DNA of 64,000 nucleotides from Oxytricha trifallax (taxonomy: Eukaryota; Ciliophora; Spirotrichea; Sporadotrichida; Oxytrichidae), in assembly GCA_000711775.1 (NCBI GenBank), contig ARYC01000572.1, forward strand, positions 1 to 64,000, written 5' to 3'. Under the pieces are notes generated by a model that was not told the DNA's origin, did not search any database, and saw only the letters and a list, made by a program, of their open reading frames with translations. How positions within the stretch are numbered: position 1 is the stretch's first letter; the number at the start of each line of letters is the position of its first letter. Positions 11,831-24,334 of the stretch are shown here, in pieces. A program made the translations under genes and the position numbers.

Positions 11831-12393
11831 TTTTAATTTTTGAATTTTAATTATATAGTTTCGGTAAATTAACGATCGTTAAAATTTATTAACTATTTTC
11901 ATTATGAATATTATCAATGTAAATTTATATTATATAAAGGACAAATAAAACTAAATTAAATTGATAAAAATTAAGAAAGCTTTAATTTTTAAATAAATTA
12001 TTTTTCCTTTAGTAATTTTAACATTTTATGATTATTAAAATATAGTTTAAAGAGGTGACTTCTTATTTATATTTATAATTCCTCTTTATAAGGTAATTAA
12101 TTAAAATTGAAATTCTAAAGAGTATTTATTATAAATTTTAGACATACTCATTAATAAAGTATATTTAAAAACGTTTTAATCAATTTTCATATCTTAGAAG
12201 CTATTTATTGATAAATAGCGTCAAAAGATATTGATTTTAACATGATAATTTTTCAGGAATTCTGATTTTATTTTTTTATTTAAATTCTAAATCAAATTTG
12301 CAAAGTAATCTATAAGACTACAATATGCGATAAAATTTGTATTGTTTCATTGTAAATTGTTTATATTAATAATTAATTATAATAAGGGAAAAA
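11831..12393. other. Divergent intergenic region
   Basis: Very AT-rich DNA between the divergent starts of the Q/N gene and the aminotransferase gene. It must hold both promoters and probably the ends of two macronuclear chromosomes. No specific motif is called. Confidence 0.5.
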
Positions 12394-14438
12394 ATGTACA
12401 CGAAAGCACTGAGAACAACATGGTTGAATACCTATGGATGTGTCAAGAGTCAACTTGCCAGTAAGTCCAAATAATAATCTTCCTTCATTTATTATATTGG
12501 ATCTAAATATTTTACAATATCATTAACAAATTGAATAACAGTCTCTAAAATTAAATTAATTTATAGCTTTCTTGAGATTCCAATACCCTCTTGAATATAA
12601 TCAACCCAGAATTAGAAAACAATTCCCAGGTCCAAAACATCAAGAAGCTCTGGAAAACATTTAAGCTTACAATCTCGACGCTCAATATCAGGTAAGTATA
12701 TTAAGTTTACTAACAGAAAAGGAAAATTTTACTAAATAAAGGACTAATCATAAGGAGTAAAAATCAATCATTATAATTGATTTAATTAATCGAAGCTAAC
12801 TTTGTTAAATTATAGGTACAGAGATTTATTGATTTCAAGAAAAGCAAGGGAAATTACTTCGCAGATGTAGATGGAAATATTGTGCTTGATCTCCATCAAA
12901 ACTATGCCAATCTTGCCCTTGGTTATAATCATGATGTCTTTGTAAATGTAAGTTGAAAGAGGCAGTTAACTTAGCTAAGAATTTTAAATATTAATCAATG
13001 CAAAAATGTTGACATTTATTTGTTTAGGCTAGACACACTGAACTCTACGATAGATTTGTAGCTAACAGAGTTGACGCTTCAGTCTTACCTACTGAAGATT
13101 ATGCAGATCTCTTGAGAGACAACGTAATGCCAATCGCCCCAGCAGGTATGACTCAAGTGCATTTGAACGATGGAACTACAACTCAGGCCAATGAATCTGC
13201 ACTTACTATCGCTCTTCTTAAATACGCTTAAGAGCACGGTAAAACAGCTCAAGATGCTCAAAACCTCTGCGTGCTTGGGTTCTAAAACGGTTATCACGGA
13301 AACTCAATCGCTACTTTATCATGCAGTGATGCTGAAGTCAATTTGCAATAAGTTCCCACTTTCGATTGGCCAGTCGCTCCCTTCCCAAAAATGAAATATC
13401 CCATGTCACAGTACGAGCACGAAAACATTGCTGAGGAAGATAGATGTATTTTTTAAGAAAGTGTTGTATGAATGATAAAATTAATCACATAGGTTCGAAT
13501 TATGTCTTACTAAAATAGATTTAATTTATCAGATGCTTGTAAGAAGCCAGAAGAATTATTAAGGAAAGAAGAGACCAAAAGAAAGATGTTGGTGCTATGA
13601 TTGTTGAGCCAATTTCAGCTTATAATAATGAAATGGCCACTCCCCGTTTTTACAAAGAACTCAGAAAGATTGCTACTGAATTCCATATTCCTTTCATTCA
13701 CATATTTACATTAATTATATATAATTTTAATGATATTTAAAGAAAAGTAAGAAATCAATATACACACTCATTTAAACATTGTAATTATTGTGATTGTAGA
13801 TGAAACTAAGACAGGAGTTGGTAGCACTGGTAAGATGTGGGGTCATGAACACTGGTACCTCAGTCAGCCAGCTGATATCGTTACCTTCGGTGGCAAATCA
13901 GGCATTTCAGGTTTCTATTCAACTGTCGATTTCAGACTCAGCGACTAAGAGGGTGCATTCATATTAAATTTGCCTATGAATGCATAAAATAATCAAGTTA
14001 TTTTTTATGATTGAGCTTTGAATAAAACGTAGACATGGTTAAGCTATTAAACTTTGGCTTGACCTGGAGATATATTTAAAAGAAGAATTTGCTTAGTTAT
14101 GTGAATGATACCAGCACTTTCTTGAAAATTGAGCTTGCTAGAGTCAATAACGAGAAGGGTATCTGCGAAAACATTAGAGGTTATGGTACATCATAATTAT
14201 GTCCTATATTATATTAATGATAGATAGTATTAATAATCTTTTTACATTCCTTGGATTTGATGTACCTCAAGGTCATTCAGAGACAGTCTAAAAATACTTA
14301 TTCAGATCAGGCATTCACTTGTTAAGATGCGGTCCACGCACATTTGGTTTAAGACCAGCTCTCATTTTAGGACCAAAGCAAGCAGCATACCTCAGGGACA
14401 ACCTTATGTACTATTCTCCAAATATCCCTAAAAATTGA
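12394..14438 (+). CDS. Class III PLP aminotransferase (GABA / lysine-type)
   Basis: Starts at ATG 12394 (MYTKALRTTW) and ends at TGA 14436-14438 (SPNIPKN). Fold-type I aminotransferase landmarks are present: GNYFADVDGNIVLDLHQNYA, QVHLNDGTTTQANE, FQNGYHGNS, IVEPISAYNNEM, the PLP-contacting Asp in VDETKTGVGS, the Schiff-base Lys in TFGGKSG, and a C-terminal GLRPALILGPKQAAYL. The closest families I recall are 4-aminobutyrate and lysine 6-aminotransferases; substrate is not decided. Three GT-AG introns lie at 12461-12566, 12692-12815 and 12948-13027. Four further gaps in the second half are IESs with pointers (separate entries). With these removed, the frame is continuous at about 440 residues, a normal length. 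Likely mitochondrial or cytosolic amino-acid catabolism. Confidence 0.88.
13442..13530. other. IES in aminotransferase, pointer AGATG
   Basis: AGATG occurs at 13442-13446 and 13531-13535. Excision gives EEDRCLQEARRIIKE in frame. The 3' edge has no usable AG in phase. Confidence 0.85.
13696..13792. other. IES in aminotransferase, pointer ATT
   Basis: ATT at 13696-13698 and 13793-13795 flanks a 97-bp AT-rich gap. Excision restores IPFIVDETKTGVG, the conserved PLP-binding motif. Confidence 0.85.
13966..14024. other. IES in aminotransferase, pointer AAA
   Basis: AAA at 13966-13968 and 14025-14027. Excision joins EGAFIL to NVDMVKLLNFGLTW in frame. Confidence 0.7.
14187..14242. other. IES in aminotransferase, pointer TACAT
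   Basis: TACAT at 14187-14191 and 14243-14247. Excision of 56 bp restores IRGYGTFLGFDVPQ. Confidence 0.85.
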
Positions 14439-14786
14439 TTAAATCAGTCAAAAACCTAAAACAAAATGGGCTCAACTTGTTATGTATTCTTTGTTATATA
14501 TTGCAAGAATGAACTCGTTTTAATATTTAAATCTTTGTTATTGTAACACATTGTATATTTCAATATCGCTATTTGATTTCTGTAAGGAACTATTGAGTTG
14601 GTATATTGCAAATTTATTTGTAAGAGTACATTATCAAAAATAATAATTTAGCTGTTTCATTTTGAACATATTGATCCAGGAATCTGTCAAATATCTTTCT
14701 ATTGCTAATTAATAATAAATAATCGAAAATATGTTAATATAATTTTCACTTTAATGAAAAATACTAAGTAAGCAATATAAACATGT
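14439..14786. other. Convergent intergenic region
   Basis: AT-rich DNA between the 3' ends of the aminotransferase and the inverted synthetase segment. Nothing specific is seen; the ends of two macronuclear molecules should fall here. Confidence 0.5.
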
Positions 14787-15954
<1,168 letters not shown>

Positions 15955-15990
15955 ATAATATTTAAAATTAGAGTAAGTCTTTGATTCTTA

Positions 15991-16472
15991 TCAAATTAAA
16001 TTAATCTTAGGTTTTATTTTTTATTGCAAATTGTCTTACTTATCTTGCTTAAGACGCTTGCTGTTTAAGGCCTTTCCCCTAGCATATTTCCCTAAGCTTC
16101 TAAGTCTTTCAATCTCTCTAATAAAACACTTGAAGATAACTTGAAATTGTCAATCATGTCCTCCTTCTCTTATTCATACTGCTTCATTCTTTGTGTTAAG
16201 TATCGAATTTCTTTCTTCTAAGATTCAATCACTTGAAACATTTCTTCCTTGCTCATATCAACTATTAAAGTTTCATAAAGTTAGAAAAATCAATTAACTT
16301 CCTTTTAAGTAATATACTAGAGTAATATAAACTAAAAACTTTTTGATACTATAGCTATTTTGATAATAAACTTACAAGATACCTTGATATCTAAGGTAGT
16401 TGAAGAATCTAAATCGTCCCTTTCCTCGTCAGACTAACTTTAATCCTCGTCAATTTATCGTGATGACTCCAT
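15991..16472 (-). CDS. Small acidic coiled-coil protein
   Basis: ATG at 16472 gives an acidic Ser/Asp/Glu-rich start (MESSRQIDEDQSQSDEERDD). A GT-AG intron spans 16262-16375. The second exon (FDMSKEEMFQVIESQKKEIR, then LTQRMKQYEQEKEDM) is a strongly predicted coiled coil. It ends at TGA 15991-15993 after about 122 codons. It lies only 37 bp from the inverted synthetase segment and within the interval that must be looped out when the synthetase is assembled. No family is recognised. It could instead be a terminal part of the RING/B-box gene upstream, but it has its own ATG and that gene ends at its own TGA. Confidence 0.55.
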
Positions 16473-16563
16473 TAAACTCTTTCAAAATATATAAATAATT
16501 ATGATATTTGTAATTTATTTAAACATATTCCTGAAATTGTCAAATATAAAAATAAATCAATGA

Positions 16564-19473
16564 TCAAAGAATTTCTATTTCTAATAAAAAAATCTACTTT
16601 TTTTTAAAGATCCAATACTTTCAATGTTTTATTAGTTTTTAGACATCCAACTATGCCCTCCACACATTTCTCACTCAGTTTATTAGCTTATAAGTTAACT
16701 TATTCTATCTAACTTTCACACAATGCTTTAATAATGTGCAAAATACCCTCATCTGAAATTCTATTTTTTTGCATGTTTAATAGTCTAACTCCGCCGCTTA
16801 GAGTTCTTATGCATTTAGCTAAATCGTTTGAATGCATATCACTTAAATCTATAAAAAGAAGATTATATTGAGTTTTCGACTTAAAAAAATTATTAAACTT
16901 ACTTCTATTTGAAAGATCAAGTTCTCCGTGCTAAATTTCATTTTTGAAAGTCGTAGGTAAATCATTTTTCTTTTTAGAAGAGCTGTTATGTTAGGCTGCA
17001 GGGGTAGGAATAGAAGTTGGTTCTGAGTTAATAACAGCATTCATTGAATTCTTTTGCTAGATTTATGTAGATTAGTGCTATAAGGCATTTTATTACTATG
17101 CAGGAGGCTTAATAGTACTGAATCTTCTCAGTTTACTTTAAGATAGTTAAGATTTATTTGTAGAAGTAGAAGGAGTGCCGTTAGAAAGCACTGTGGTATT
17201 ATTTGAGGAACTTATCGTCTCATTATTATTACTAGAATTTCTAGATTCCTTAACCTCCTCAAAGTCATTTAAAGGAGGAGGTCTGTTAATAGTTTGTTAA
17301 GTATTAATGGGGGAGGCAGGCTCATTAAATGAAATGTTTGAGAGATTTAAAGCATCATTGGCCAATCCTAATTTAACCGTGGCTATACAACTCATTTAAA
17401 TCCTCTTCCTCATATTAACTAAAAGGAGGTAAAAATGAGCCAGAGTGTGTAGTAAAGTCTTCACTTATATCATGCTGTTTGTAACCATTGCTGCAATACA
17501 CTTTAAGCAAATATTTTAGAGCTTTTTATCCACAGTTGGATCGAAAGAAACTTCACTGTCCATAGACTAATCAAGTCCATTTAAAGAAGGAAACCTAAAA
17601 TATAAAAATATAAACCTTTTTCTCTTTCAGTCTTTTCCAATAAGTTTTCTCCTTATAGCATTATATCCTCTGCATAATTGGCTCTTTTATTATCTATCAT
17701 TTCATAAGGAATGTAAAAAGGATTAAGTGTAGTCTTGTTTGTATAATCGTCCAATTATTGTTTAGCTTTATCCATCCATCCCTAGGCTTCCCCTATAAGT
17801 TTACTATTATGGTTTTTGGCTTGTGAGAATTTATCTTCAAACTATGTAAAGTTAAGGTAAAGGCTATCAATAACTTTCATCTCAACTGCTCTTAAGGCTC
17901 GTCGCCACTCTTTAAATTTATCTTGAATCTTCTCTTTTATCTCATTTTGCTTCGCTTTTAAGGTATTATAATGACGATCGTAATTTTCTTAATTATTCAG
18001 TTCTTCACAAGAATTTTCCATAGCTTGGTACATTTCCATTATAACTTCGACTTTTAAAGAGATTTCTTTTGTTACATCCTCCTCCATTCTGACATCATGG
18101 CCTTTATGGTGGCCAAATAGAGCACACTAAGCACATATTCGCATTTGATCATCAACACAGATAAGTTCAGCTGGTCTATTATGAGCTTTACAATTTTCCA
18201 GTTAAGGAGGTTCTATTTCAGCAATATTTGGTGTTGAATTTATTTAAGACATGTTTAAAGTCGGTATGGAGATTTTAGACTATGGTTACTCAAAATCCAT
18301 GGTCGTTTATTAGGTTATGGTCTGTTATTATATAAAACTCTCTTCTTTATTTTAGACTTCTTGCATTGAGAACTAAGTGTCAGACAAGTTTTAATGAGAT
18401 ACAGTTTGGATTATTTTTTATGGTGAACCAGAAGTCAAGAAATTCGCTAAGGAATTATCTTCGGGTCGCGATACTATGAACAATCCTTCATCTACTTTGA
18501 AATCTAGCTTAACAACTTTATTTTTCTTGATTTTCATGCTTTCCTATAAAATTATTAGCCTCACTCATATTCTTATAGAGCTTTAATTGTAAATGATCCC
18601 GACATTTCTTTTTATATAAATGAACTACTTACATTAGTCTTTTGAACGAATTTAAGGAGAGCATAATTTTTAGGCAACTATTCCGCCTTCTGTATACTGC
18701 AAATAATACTAATAGTATTATTAAGAAATTTATAATAATTCTTACTCATCATCTGGGCATCTAAACAGAGCAATATCTCTCTTTATAGTTTTAGAAGTAT
18801 TGTTAATATTTAATTTATTCATTGAATCTATAAGAAAATCCTAGTCATTTTCTTGTAAGTTTAATGATTCATCTTCGTCTATTAATGATTGTTATTTTTC
18901 GTTTTCTGCATTAAATGTAAATAATTTATTAAAAATAAATAAATCATTAGGGGTTGGAATTTGTGGACATGTAATAATTAAATTTGATTATGTAATATAA
19001 GACTCAATTAATTCTAAATTGTTTAAAGTTTCAATATTTAAATTAATGTAAATTTATTAATGATTTCAGTCAAAAAAATAATAATTTTTAAGCATATTAT
19101 ATTTTAAAATTTTCTTATATCTTACAACTTCTAATATTATATAACTTTTTCTAACCATGTATTTTATTAAATTCACCTCATTCATTGGAATAATAATAAA
19201 AACAAATCTTATACATTTATAATTTTAGAAAATATACTATACAGTTTTATAATAATTTAAATTCTGTAAGCATCCCTCTTATCATATATAAGCATCTACT
19301 TTGATTTAATGTTCTTAATCAAATTACTATTGCTCTTCCTGAACTTAAGCAAAAATTTAGTTTATGCATTACAGGCAGTATGAATGCCCACAATCAGGTA
19401 AAAGTATAGGCATTCTTTCATGTTCATCGTACAGCTCCTAACAGAGAGGGCATTTAATTTCTTCGATTTCCAT
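16564..19473 (-). CDS. RING / B-box / coiled-coil protein with C-terminal LRR (TRIM-like)
   Basis: ATG at 19473 opens MEIEEIKCPLCQELYDEHER followed by LLPDCGHSYCLQC, a RING finger; its last Cys pair (TCPQIP) follows after a gap near 18970. Next come an S/Q-rich linker and a B-box at about 18210-18080 (CKAHNRPAELICVDDQMRIC, then CALFGHHKGHDV). A long coiled coil runs from 18080 to 17640 (VIMEMYQAMENSCEELNN onward). A linker rich in S, N and Q follows, then leucine-rich repeats of the RNI type at 16600-16860 (LSGGVRLLNMQKNRISDEGI). It ends at TGA 16564-16566. This is the RING-B-box-coiled-coil order of TRIM E3 ubiquitin ligases. The frame changes near 17360-17400; a small IES, an intron or two overlapping genes are the options. 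Confidence 0.75.
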
Positions 19474-19702
19474 TAAATTATTAAGTTTATACTTTTTTGG
19501 TTTATAATTAGTCTTAATAAAAAGAATAAATATTTAGATTTCTGATATTTAAATTCACTTTTAAGCGGACAACAATAATTATAATTTTCAATTAAATTAA
19601 GTTAATAAAAGTGCTCTTAAAAGCACATACATATCAATTCTAATGAACATTCCCTTTAGATCAAAGCATAATTAACTTAGGTTAATACTTTGCTCGAAAT
19701 TC

Positions 19703-20954
19703 TCAAATATTGGCAGCGTTTATCCTGACCCTGGAGCCATCCCTAGTCGTACCCAGTTTAAGGCTGCTTTATTTGCTTGGAGGCCTAATTGAAGCTCCAC
19801 TTTTGACTAATAATGCCATAATTTCAGGGTTTCCACATTTCTAAGCAAAAGATACACAACTATCCCCCAGAGCATTAGTAGCCTTGATATCAGCTTTATA
19901 CTATAGTAGAAGTTCAACCATCTCCTTAGAGCCTATTTTACAAGCAAACATGAGTGGAGACCTCTGGGAGGAATCTCTTGCTTCTATATCTGCACCAAAC
20001 TCAATTAAACTTCTTGAGATTGTAAATTTATTGTTTTCTATAGCTATCATTAAAGGGGTCTTTTGATTGTTGTCCGGAGGGTCAACTCCCGCTCCCCGCG
20101 ATATCAAACCTATAACTACATTTAAAGCGCCTGACTTCGCGGCATAATGCATTGGAGTCCATCCCTCTACATCATCTGGAAAGAATATATTTGAGTCGAC
20201 TCCATGATCAAAGTACAAACTGGCTTCTTATTCGTTATCATTTTCAATTTCACAAATCAGTTTCTATGTGAAAGACTTAATTTAGAAATAGGTAACTTAC
20301 TTTTAAGTCTCTCCACTTCTGCAAATGATCTTTCTTTCGATCTTTCAATATGACTTCACCGCATAACTTGCATTTTGTCGAGTTTCTGTAACAAACGACA
20401 GTATGTGTAACCATATCAAATGCAGAGAAGATTTATTTGCAATTTGGACATAGCACTCTCTACGCATCAAATGTCTACTAATCCTCCTCTTCGACTTCTT
20501 AATCTTTACTATTTTTCTTTTTGATTGATTATTATCTTGGTTTAGAACGACCACGAGTAGCTGCTATCGCTTAACCAATTCTATTTCCATTGGCATCGGC
20601 TTCTAAAGTGAAAAATATAAGTTTAAAAGCATCAATTGTCTTACTTATGAATTATTTTAATAATTATTATTTGGTTATAGAACTTTATATTTAACGGTAA
20701 CCAAGTCTAAATTATATTTTATATATTGGATCTTTCAAATAACGCTATAACCAGCAGACTCATGAAAAATAAACTGAAAAACGGATTACCTTAGATTGAC
20801 GTTATCGTATGAGAAGATCTTGATATCCCTTCTTAAAATTACAAATAATGAATTAAAAACAGATATTAATCTAAAACACTTCTGTTAAATGTTGATTAAA
20901 TTTATTGAGATTGAAAATTTCACTTATCTTTGACTTCTTAGTACTCTTTGACAT
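19703..20954 (-). CDS. Zinc-finger / ankyrin-repeat protein
   Basis: ATG at 20954 (MSKSTKKSK) precedes two gapped N-terminal exons, then a basic/acidic linker. A paired zinc finger of TRAF-like spacing follows at about 20465-20330 (CPNCKQIFSAFDMVTHTVVC and CKLCGEVILKDRKKDH). After a gap (about 20240-20305) come four ankyrin repeats: EGWTPMHYAAKSGALNVV, QKTPLMIAIENNKFTISR, QRSPLMFACKIGSKEMVELL and a last degenerate unit. The gene ends at TGA 19703-19705. Ankyrin repeats mediate protein binding; partners are unknown. Phases of the first two junctions were not resolved, so short IESs are likely there. It is divergent from the synthetase 5' part. Confidence 0.78.
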
Positions 20955-21101
20955 AATTGGTTACGCAATAAATAAATGATGACCTAATCCTTAGTTATTA
21001 TAATATATTATAGTTAATATTGAGAGGTATGTTAACTCTCCTTTATATCTATCTGAATTCATTAAATCTATACCTTATTTAATATTACTTTAAAAACAAA
21101 G
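20955..21101. promoter_or_regulatory. Divergent promoter region (147 bp)
   Basis: This short AT-rich gap separates the ATG of the ankyrin gene (-) from the ATG of the synthetase 5' part (+). Chromosome ends or a shared promoter must fit here; no motif is called. Confidence 0.4.
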
Positions 21102-22233
21102 ATGCCAATCGACATTAATTTACTCAGAGAAGACGCTGGTATGTATCAATCTCTACAGTTCAATATAAATACTATAATCTTCAAATTTTTAATCATACAA
21201 CTTTTTAGGTAACGATCCAAACGTTGTAAGAAAGTCAGAGGAGCAAAGATTCAGAGATCCCGTGCTTGTTGATCAAATCATTGAAATCGATGTGCAATGG
21301 AGAAAATGTATGTAAACTAATCACTGCCTTATTAAAAGCAGACTCCTAGATTTATATATACAATTATAATAAGAAGGGCTATCTCTCTTCACTTTACAAG
21401 CAAATGATAATGTACACCCAGGTGTTTTTGGGGATAAGCGCTATAAATGTCGAAAGTTATATTACAATCATTGCAAATTGAAGTGAAGAGAAAGATAGCT
21501 CCATATGTTTTCGAATTTGATATATCTTGAAATTGAGTTTGTGATGTTAATTGGATGTGTTATAGTGACTTTCGACTTGAACAAGCTCAAGAAGGAACAT
21601 AACGATTTTTCAAAGGAAATCGGAAAGAGAATCTAGATATCAAAGGGTCAGGACAAGTGTGAGGTAAGAATAATTCAAGAATGAGTATATGCTGTGCATT
21701 AATAAATGAAATATCAGTCTCTTTAAAAATGCACATAGCCCAATTTAATTTAATATGCCAATTACTTCTGTGCTAACTAATGAATCTATAGGAAGAGAAA
21801 GTTTTGGGGAGATAATATCCCTTCTCAATATTTAAATAAAAAGTGAAAAAATTGATTTATAGGATTATTTATTATAATTCACTTATTAATTTACACTTAT
21901 TTGCTTAAAATTTTAGGACTTTTTAACCTAAATTATTTTAATAGTAAATTTGCCTTCCCCTATAAAGTCCAATCAATTTAATTAATTTAGTTCATAAATG
22001 ACTATTTTGTTTTATCCATTTTTTTGTTTGAATCAAACTTGATGAAATAAAATGTAGATAAAGTAGAGAAGGAACTTGCTGAATGTTCACTTTTAAGAAC
22101 ATAAAAATTGAACTTAATTGGAAACATCGTTCACACAGACGTACCCGTCTCAAAAGATGAAAATTTGAATCAAGTCACATCAGAGTGGGGTTAAATACCT
22201 GATTTAAAAGTAGATGGAAAGACACTTGGACAT
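21102..22233 (+). CDS. serS: Seryl-tRNA synthetase, N-terminal tRNA-binding arm (MDS 1-2)
   Basis: ATG 21102 starts MPIDINLLREDAG, the typical eukaryotic SerRS N-terminus. Introns at 21138-21208 and 21309-21565 (GT-AG) separate NDPNVVRKSEEQRFRDPVLV and LTFDLNKLKKEHNDFSKEIG, helices of the long coiled-coil arm. A 390-bp IES (pointer GTA) then precedes VDKVEKELAECSLLRTQKLN through SEWGQIPDLKVDGKTLGH, which ends at the pointer CTTGGACAT. The protein continues with the catalytic part at 15954-14787 on the opposite strand. The second segment has six additional copies further right. No independent stop is expected: the tail beyond 22233 is germline-only. Confidence 0.92.
21375..21502. other. Imperfect hairpin inside the second intron
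   Basis: GGGCTATCTCTCTTCACTTT (21375-) pairs with the complementary stretch near 21479-21502, extended by a weaker inner stem. It lies wholly in the 257-nt intron 21309-21565. Confidence 0.55.
21664..22053. other. IES between synthetase MDS 1 and 2, pointer GTA
   Basis: GTA at 21664-21666 and 22054-22056; excision gives KCEVDKVEKE in frame, whereas GT-AG splicing does not. Homologues of this 390-bp AT-rich stretch accompany the synthetase copies at 24.36, 30.65 and 48.67 kb. Confidence 0.7.
22225..22233 (+). other. Scrambling pointer CTTGGACAT (plus-strand end)
   Basis: Identical to 15946-15954 in inverted orientation; marks the end of synthetase MDS 2. Confidence 0.88.
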
Positions 22234-23013
22234 ATTCAATTTTAAATTGATTGTCTATAGGTGAAATATATATTGCTCTATTTGAAATAATTTTGAATTA
22301 AAATAATTGTAAGAATACTGTCTTCTATCATAAAAATTGAATATATGAATTTTTTTATTTAAAATTCTTTATTTTTATTTCTAACATTTTTTCCAATCTG
22401 CTAACATATTTAATTTAGAATATATGGTAATTTCTTTTAAAAATTACAAAATTTTAAATTAATTACAAATACCCAATAAATTAAGAGAGAGAGAAATTAA
22501 ATAAAGTTAGATTAGAGATAAACAATGGAGATTTTAAAATGTGAAAACAAAGAAATAATGAATAAAGAAGTGTCGCTTTTTAATAGTTATAAGGCAATTT
22601 AACTTGTAAATAAATCAGAGGAGCGATTTTAATGAGCTTAAGCTCCAAACTATTTCATTATAATTCAGGGTTTTGTATATATAAAAATGCACAAATATTA
22701 TAAAATGAAAGTAAATTTTAAAGGGAAAAAATATAAAAACCCCTTATAACTACTAATGAAAATAAATATCTAGTCCCAGGTCTTCACTTATGAACATACT
22801 CAACACCAGACATGTCCTAGCTGAATGTAGACAACTGTAAAAGTGGCTGTTGGGCAAGTGCTTACTAGGGCTATTGGGCAGCTACCTAATTTGATATCGT
22901 TGAGGTTTAAGCTTAAGCAGGAGCTTAAAGTGGAACTTAATTCATCAATAATGGTTGCTACTAAAACATCATGTTTTGTGGGCCCATATTAATTGATTGA
23001 GGTTAAGTGCTTA
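22234..23013. other. Germline spacer; distal part matches the 3' part of F genes
   Basis: 22234-22740 is AT-rich with nothing recognisable. From 22890 to 23013 it matches the 3' coding tail of the intact F copy at 47.1 kb, now out of frame because of the one-base deletion in F1. Confidence 0.6.
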
Positions 23014-23625
23014 TCAACTGCTCAAGCTACAATTACGTTATGTGCAAATAAGCATCATCATTGAACTATAAATATTATTATCATTTAATTAGAACGTAAA
23101 GGATTTGAGGATATCCTTCTACTACTAAGTCCAGTTAGACATTGAACTTTCAAATGAATTTTTCAAGCGCAAATGCTCCCTTAAAATAGCTACAGTATTA
23201 CGACACTGTTATGCAGTAAGTCCAGACTGTACAAGGCTTACTAGCAATGGAGAAAACTATGGACTGTATAGGATTTGCTGGTATTAGGGGTATGGGAAGC
23301 TATAATAAGGATTTTAGATAACTCCACCAAAGGCTTATCCTTGGACAAAAGAATGTGTCATATTTAAATTTGGAACAGGTTAGAATGACTCAGGTTGTGT
23401 AAAATTATTATGTGATTATCTTGAATCCTCATAAAAAGGTATTTATGGGAAATTGATATAGTAAAAATTATTTATAATTTGTTGGCTAGAATTGTTAGAG
23501 TTTTGGTTCTACACTGCGCCTCCATTGAGCTAACCGATTTAACCAGTAATATTCCCATTGAATTATTGGAGTTACCCTGTGTTAGAGATGCCAGAGGGGA
23601 GTTGTTTAGAAGGTGCTGTGCTCAT
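23014..23625 (-). pseudogene. NNYY family, subfamily F copy 1 (truncated)
   Basis: ATG 23625 opens MSTAPSKQLPSGISNTGQLQ, a Q/N/G-rich start. The family signature SQQIINNFYYINFPQ follows, then a Pro/Tyr/Gln-rich part and a helical stretch (LTAQQCRNTVAILREHLRLK). It ends at TGA 23014-23016. Compared with copy 2, one base is missing in the run near 23068; this shifts the frame and removes the last 70 or so residues. So it is a recently broken member, or a shorter variant. No known domain is recognised. Confidence 0.7.
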
Positions 23626-23806
23626 TCGCTGTTTTAAATCTTAATTTATTATAAATTTATTAATTGTATCTCTCAATATTAAGATCAATCATGACACAAT
23701 TTAATATTTATTATAAACGTTTAGCTTTTTTCTTATAATAAACAATTTTTTAATATTAAATACACTCAACTCCAAAGAATTAAATTATTTAAGATTTTTA
23801 ACATAA

Positions 23807-24330
23807 TCATATAGTTAATAGTTTTGTCCAAGCTAAGATAAACTTCATGCTATTGTATTCCAAAATTTACTTAATGGCTTTCTTCTTTAATTGATTGATT
23901 TTCTTTAGTTTTTAAAGACCAGTTGTATTTCTAGTTTCTGAGACTGTTATCTGTTAGAATTCGTCATTGATCTTTTAAATTTTAGTTTCATTCTTGCCCT
24001 TTGACTTTTATCTTCTTTTTTGTTCTTCTTAGGCTTTCTATCGCAGTATTTACTATTCATGAGCTTATTGTTTAATGGACTCGTCTTAATTATTGTACGC
24101 TATCCTGGAAGAGTCTATAGGAGGACTTGTAACATCCTATCTATCTTACAAATCGTCATGATCTATTTTTTCAAGTATTATAGTTAACTCTTCATTTTCA
24201 GGATCTATTTCTTCGCCCCCGCTTTCATCTGAAGAGCTTCTTTTAGCTTAGATACGAATTTTCACAAGAAAATTTGCAAAATTATTATATTAGTCAGAGT
24301 ATTTCTTAGCAAGTGCTAATAAGACAAAGA
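23807..24330 (-). pseudogene. Gene G copy 1: acidic/basic small protein, start lost
   Basis: A continuous ciliate-code frame ends at TGA 23807-23809. It carries SDQYNNFANFLVKIRI, RSSSDESGGEEIDPENEE and a Lys/Gln-rich helical tail (KKINQLKKKAIKQILEYNSM). In copy 2 the corresponding position has ATG (MALAKQYSDQFNN); here it is TTA, so the start is missing. Ser/Asp/Glu then Lys-rich composition suggests a nuclear or nucleic-acid-associated protein, which is only inference. Not a family I know. Confidence 0.5.
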
Positions 24331-24334
24331 AATC

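Noticed and set aside
13442-13535. GT-AG intron in the aminotransferase
   Set aside because: Splicing at GT...CAG breaks the frame; the AGATG pointer reading keeps it.
20345-20554. 69-residue minus-strand ORF
   Set aside because: It is a shadow of the zinc-finger exon; the alternative frame has the CPNC and CKLCG motifs and continues to the ankyrin repeats.
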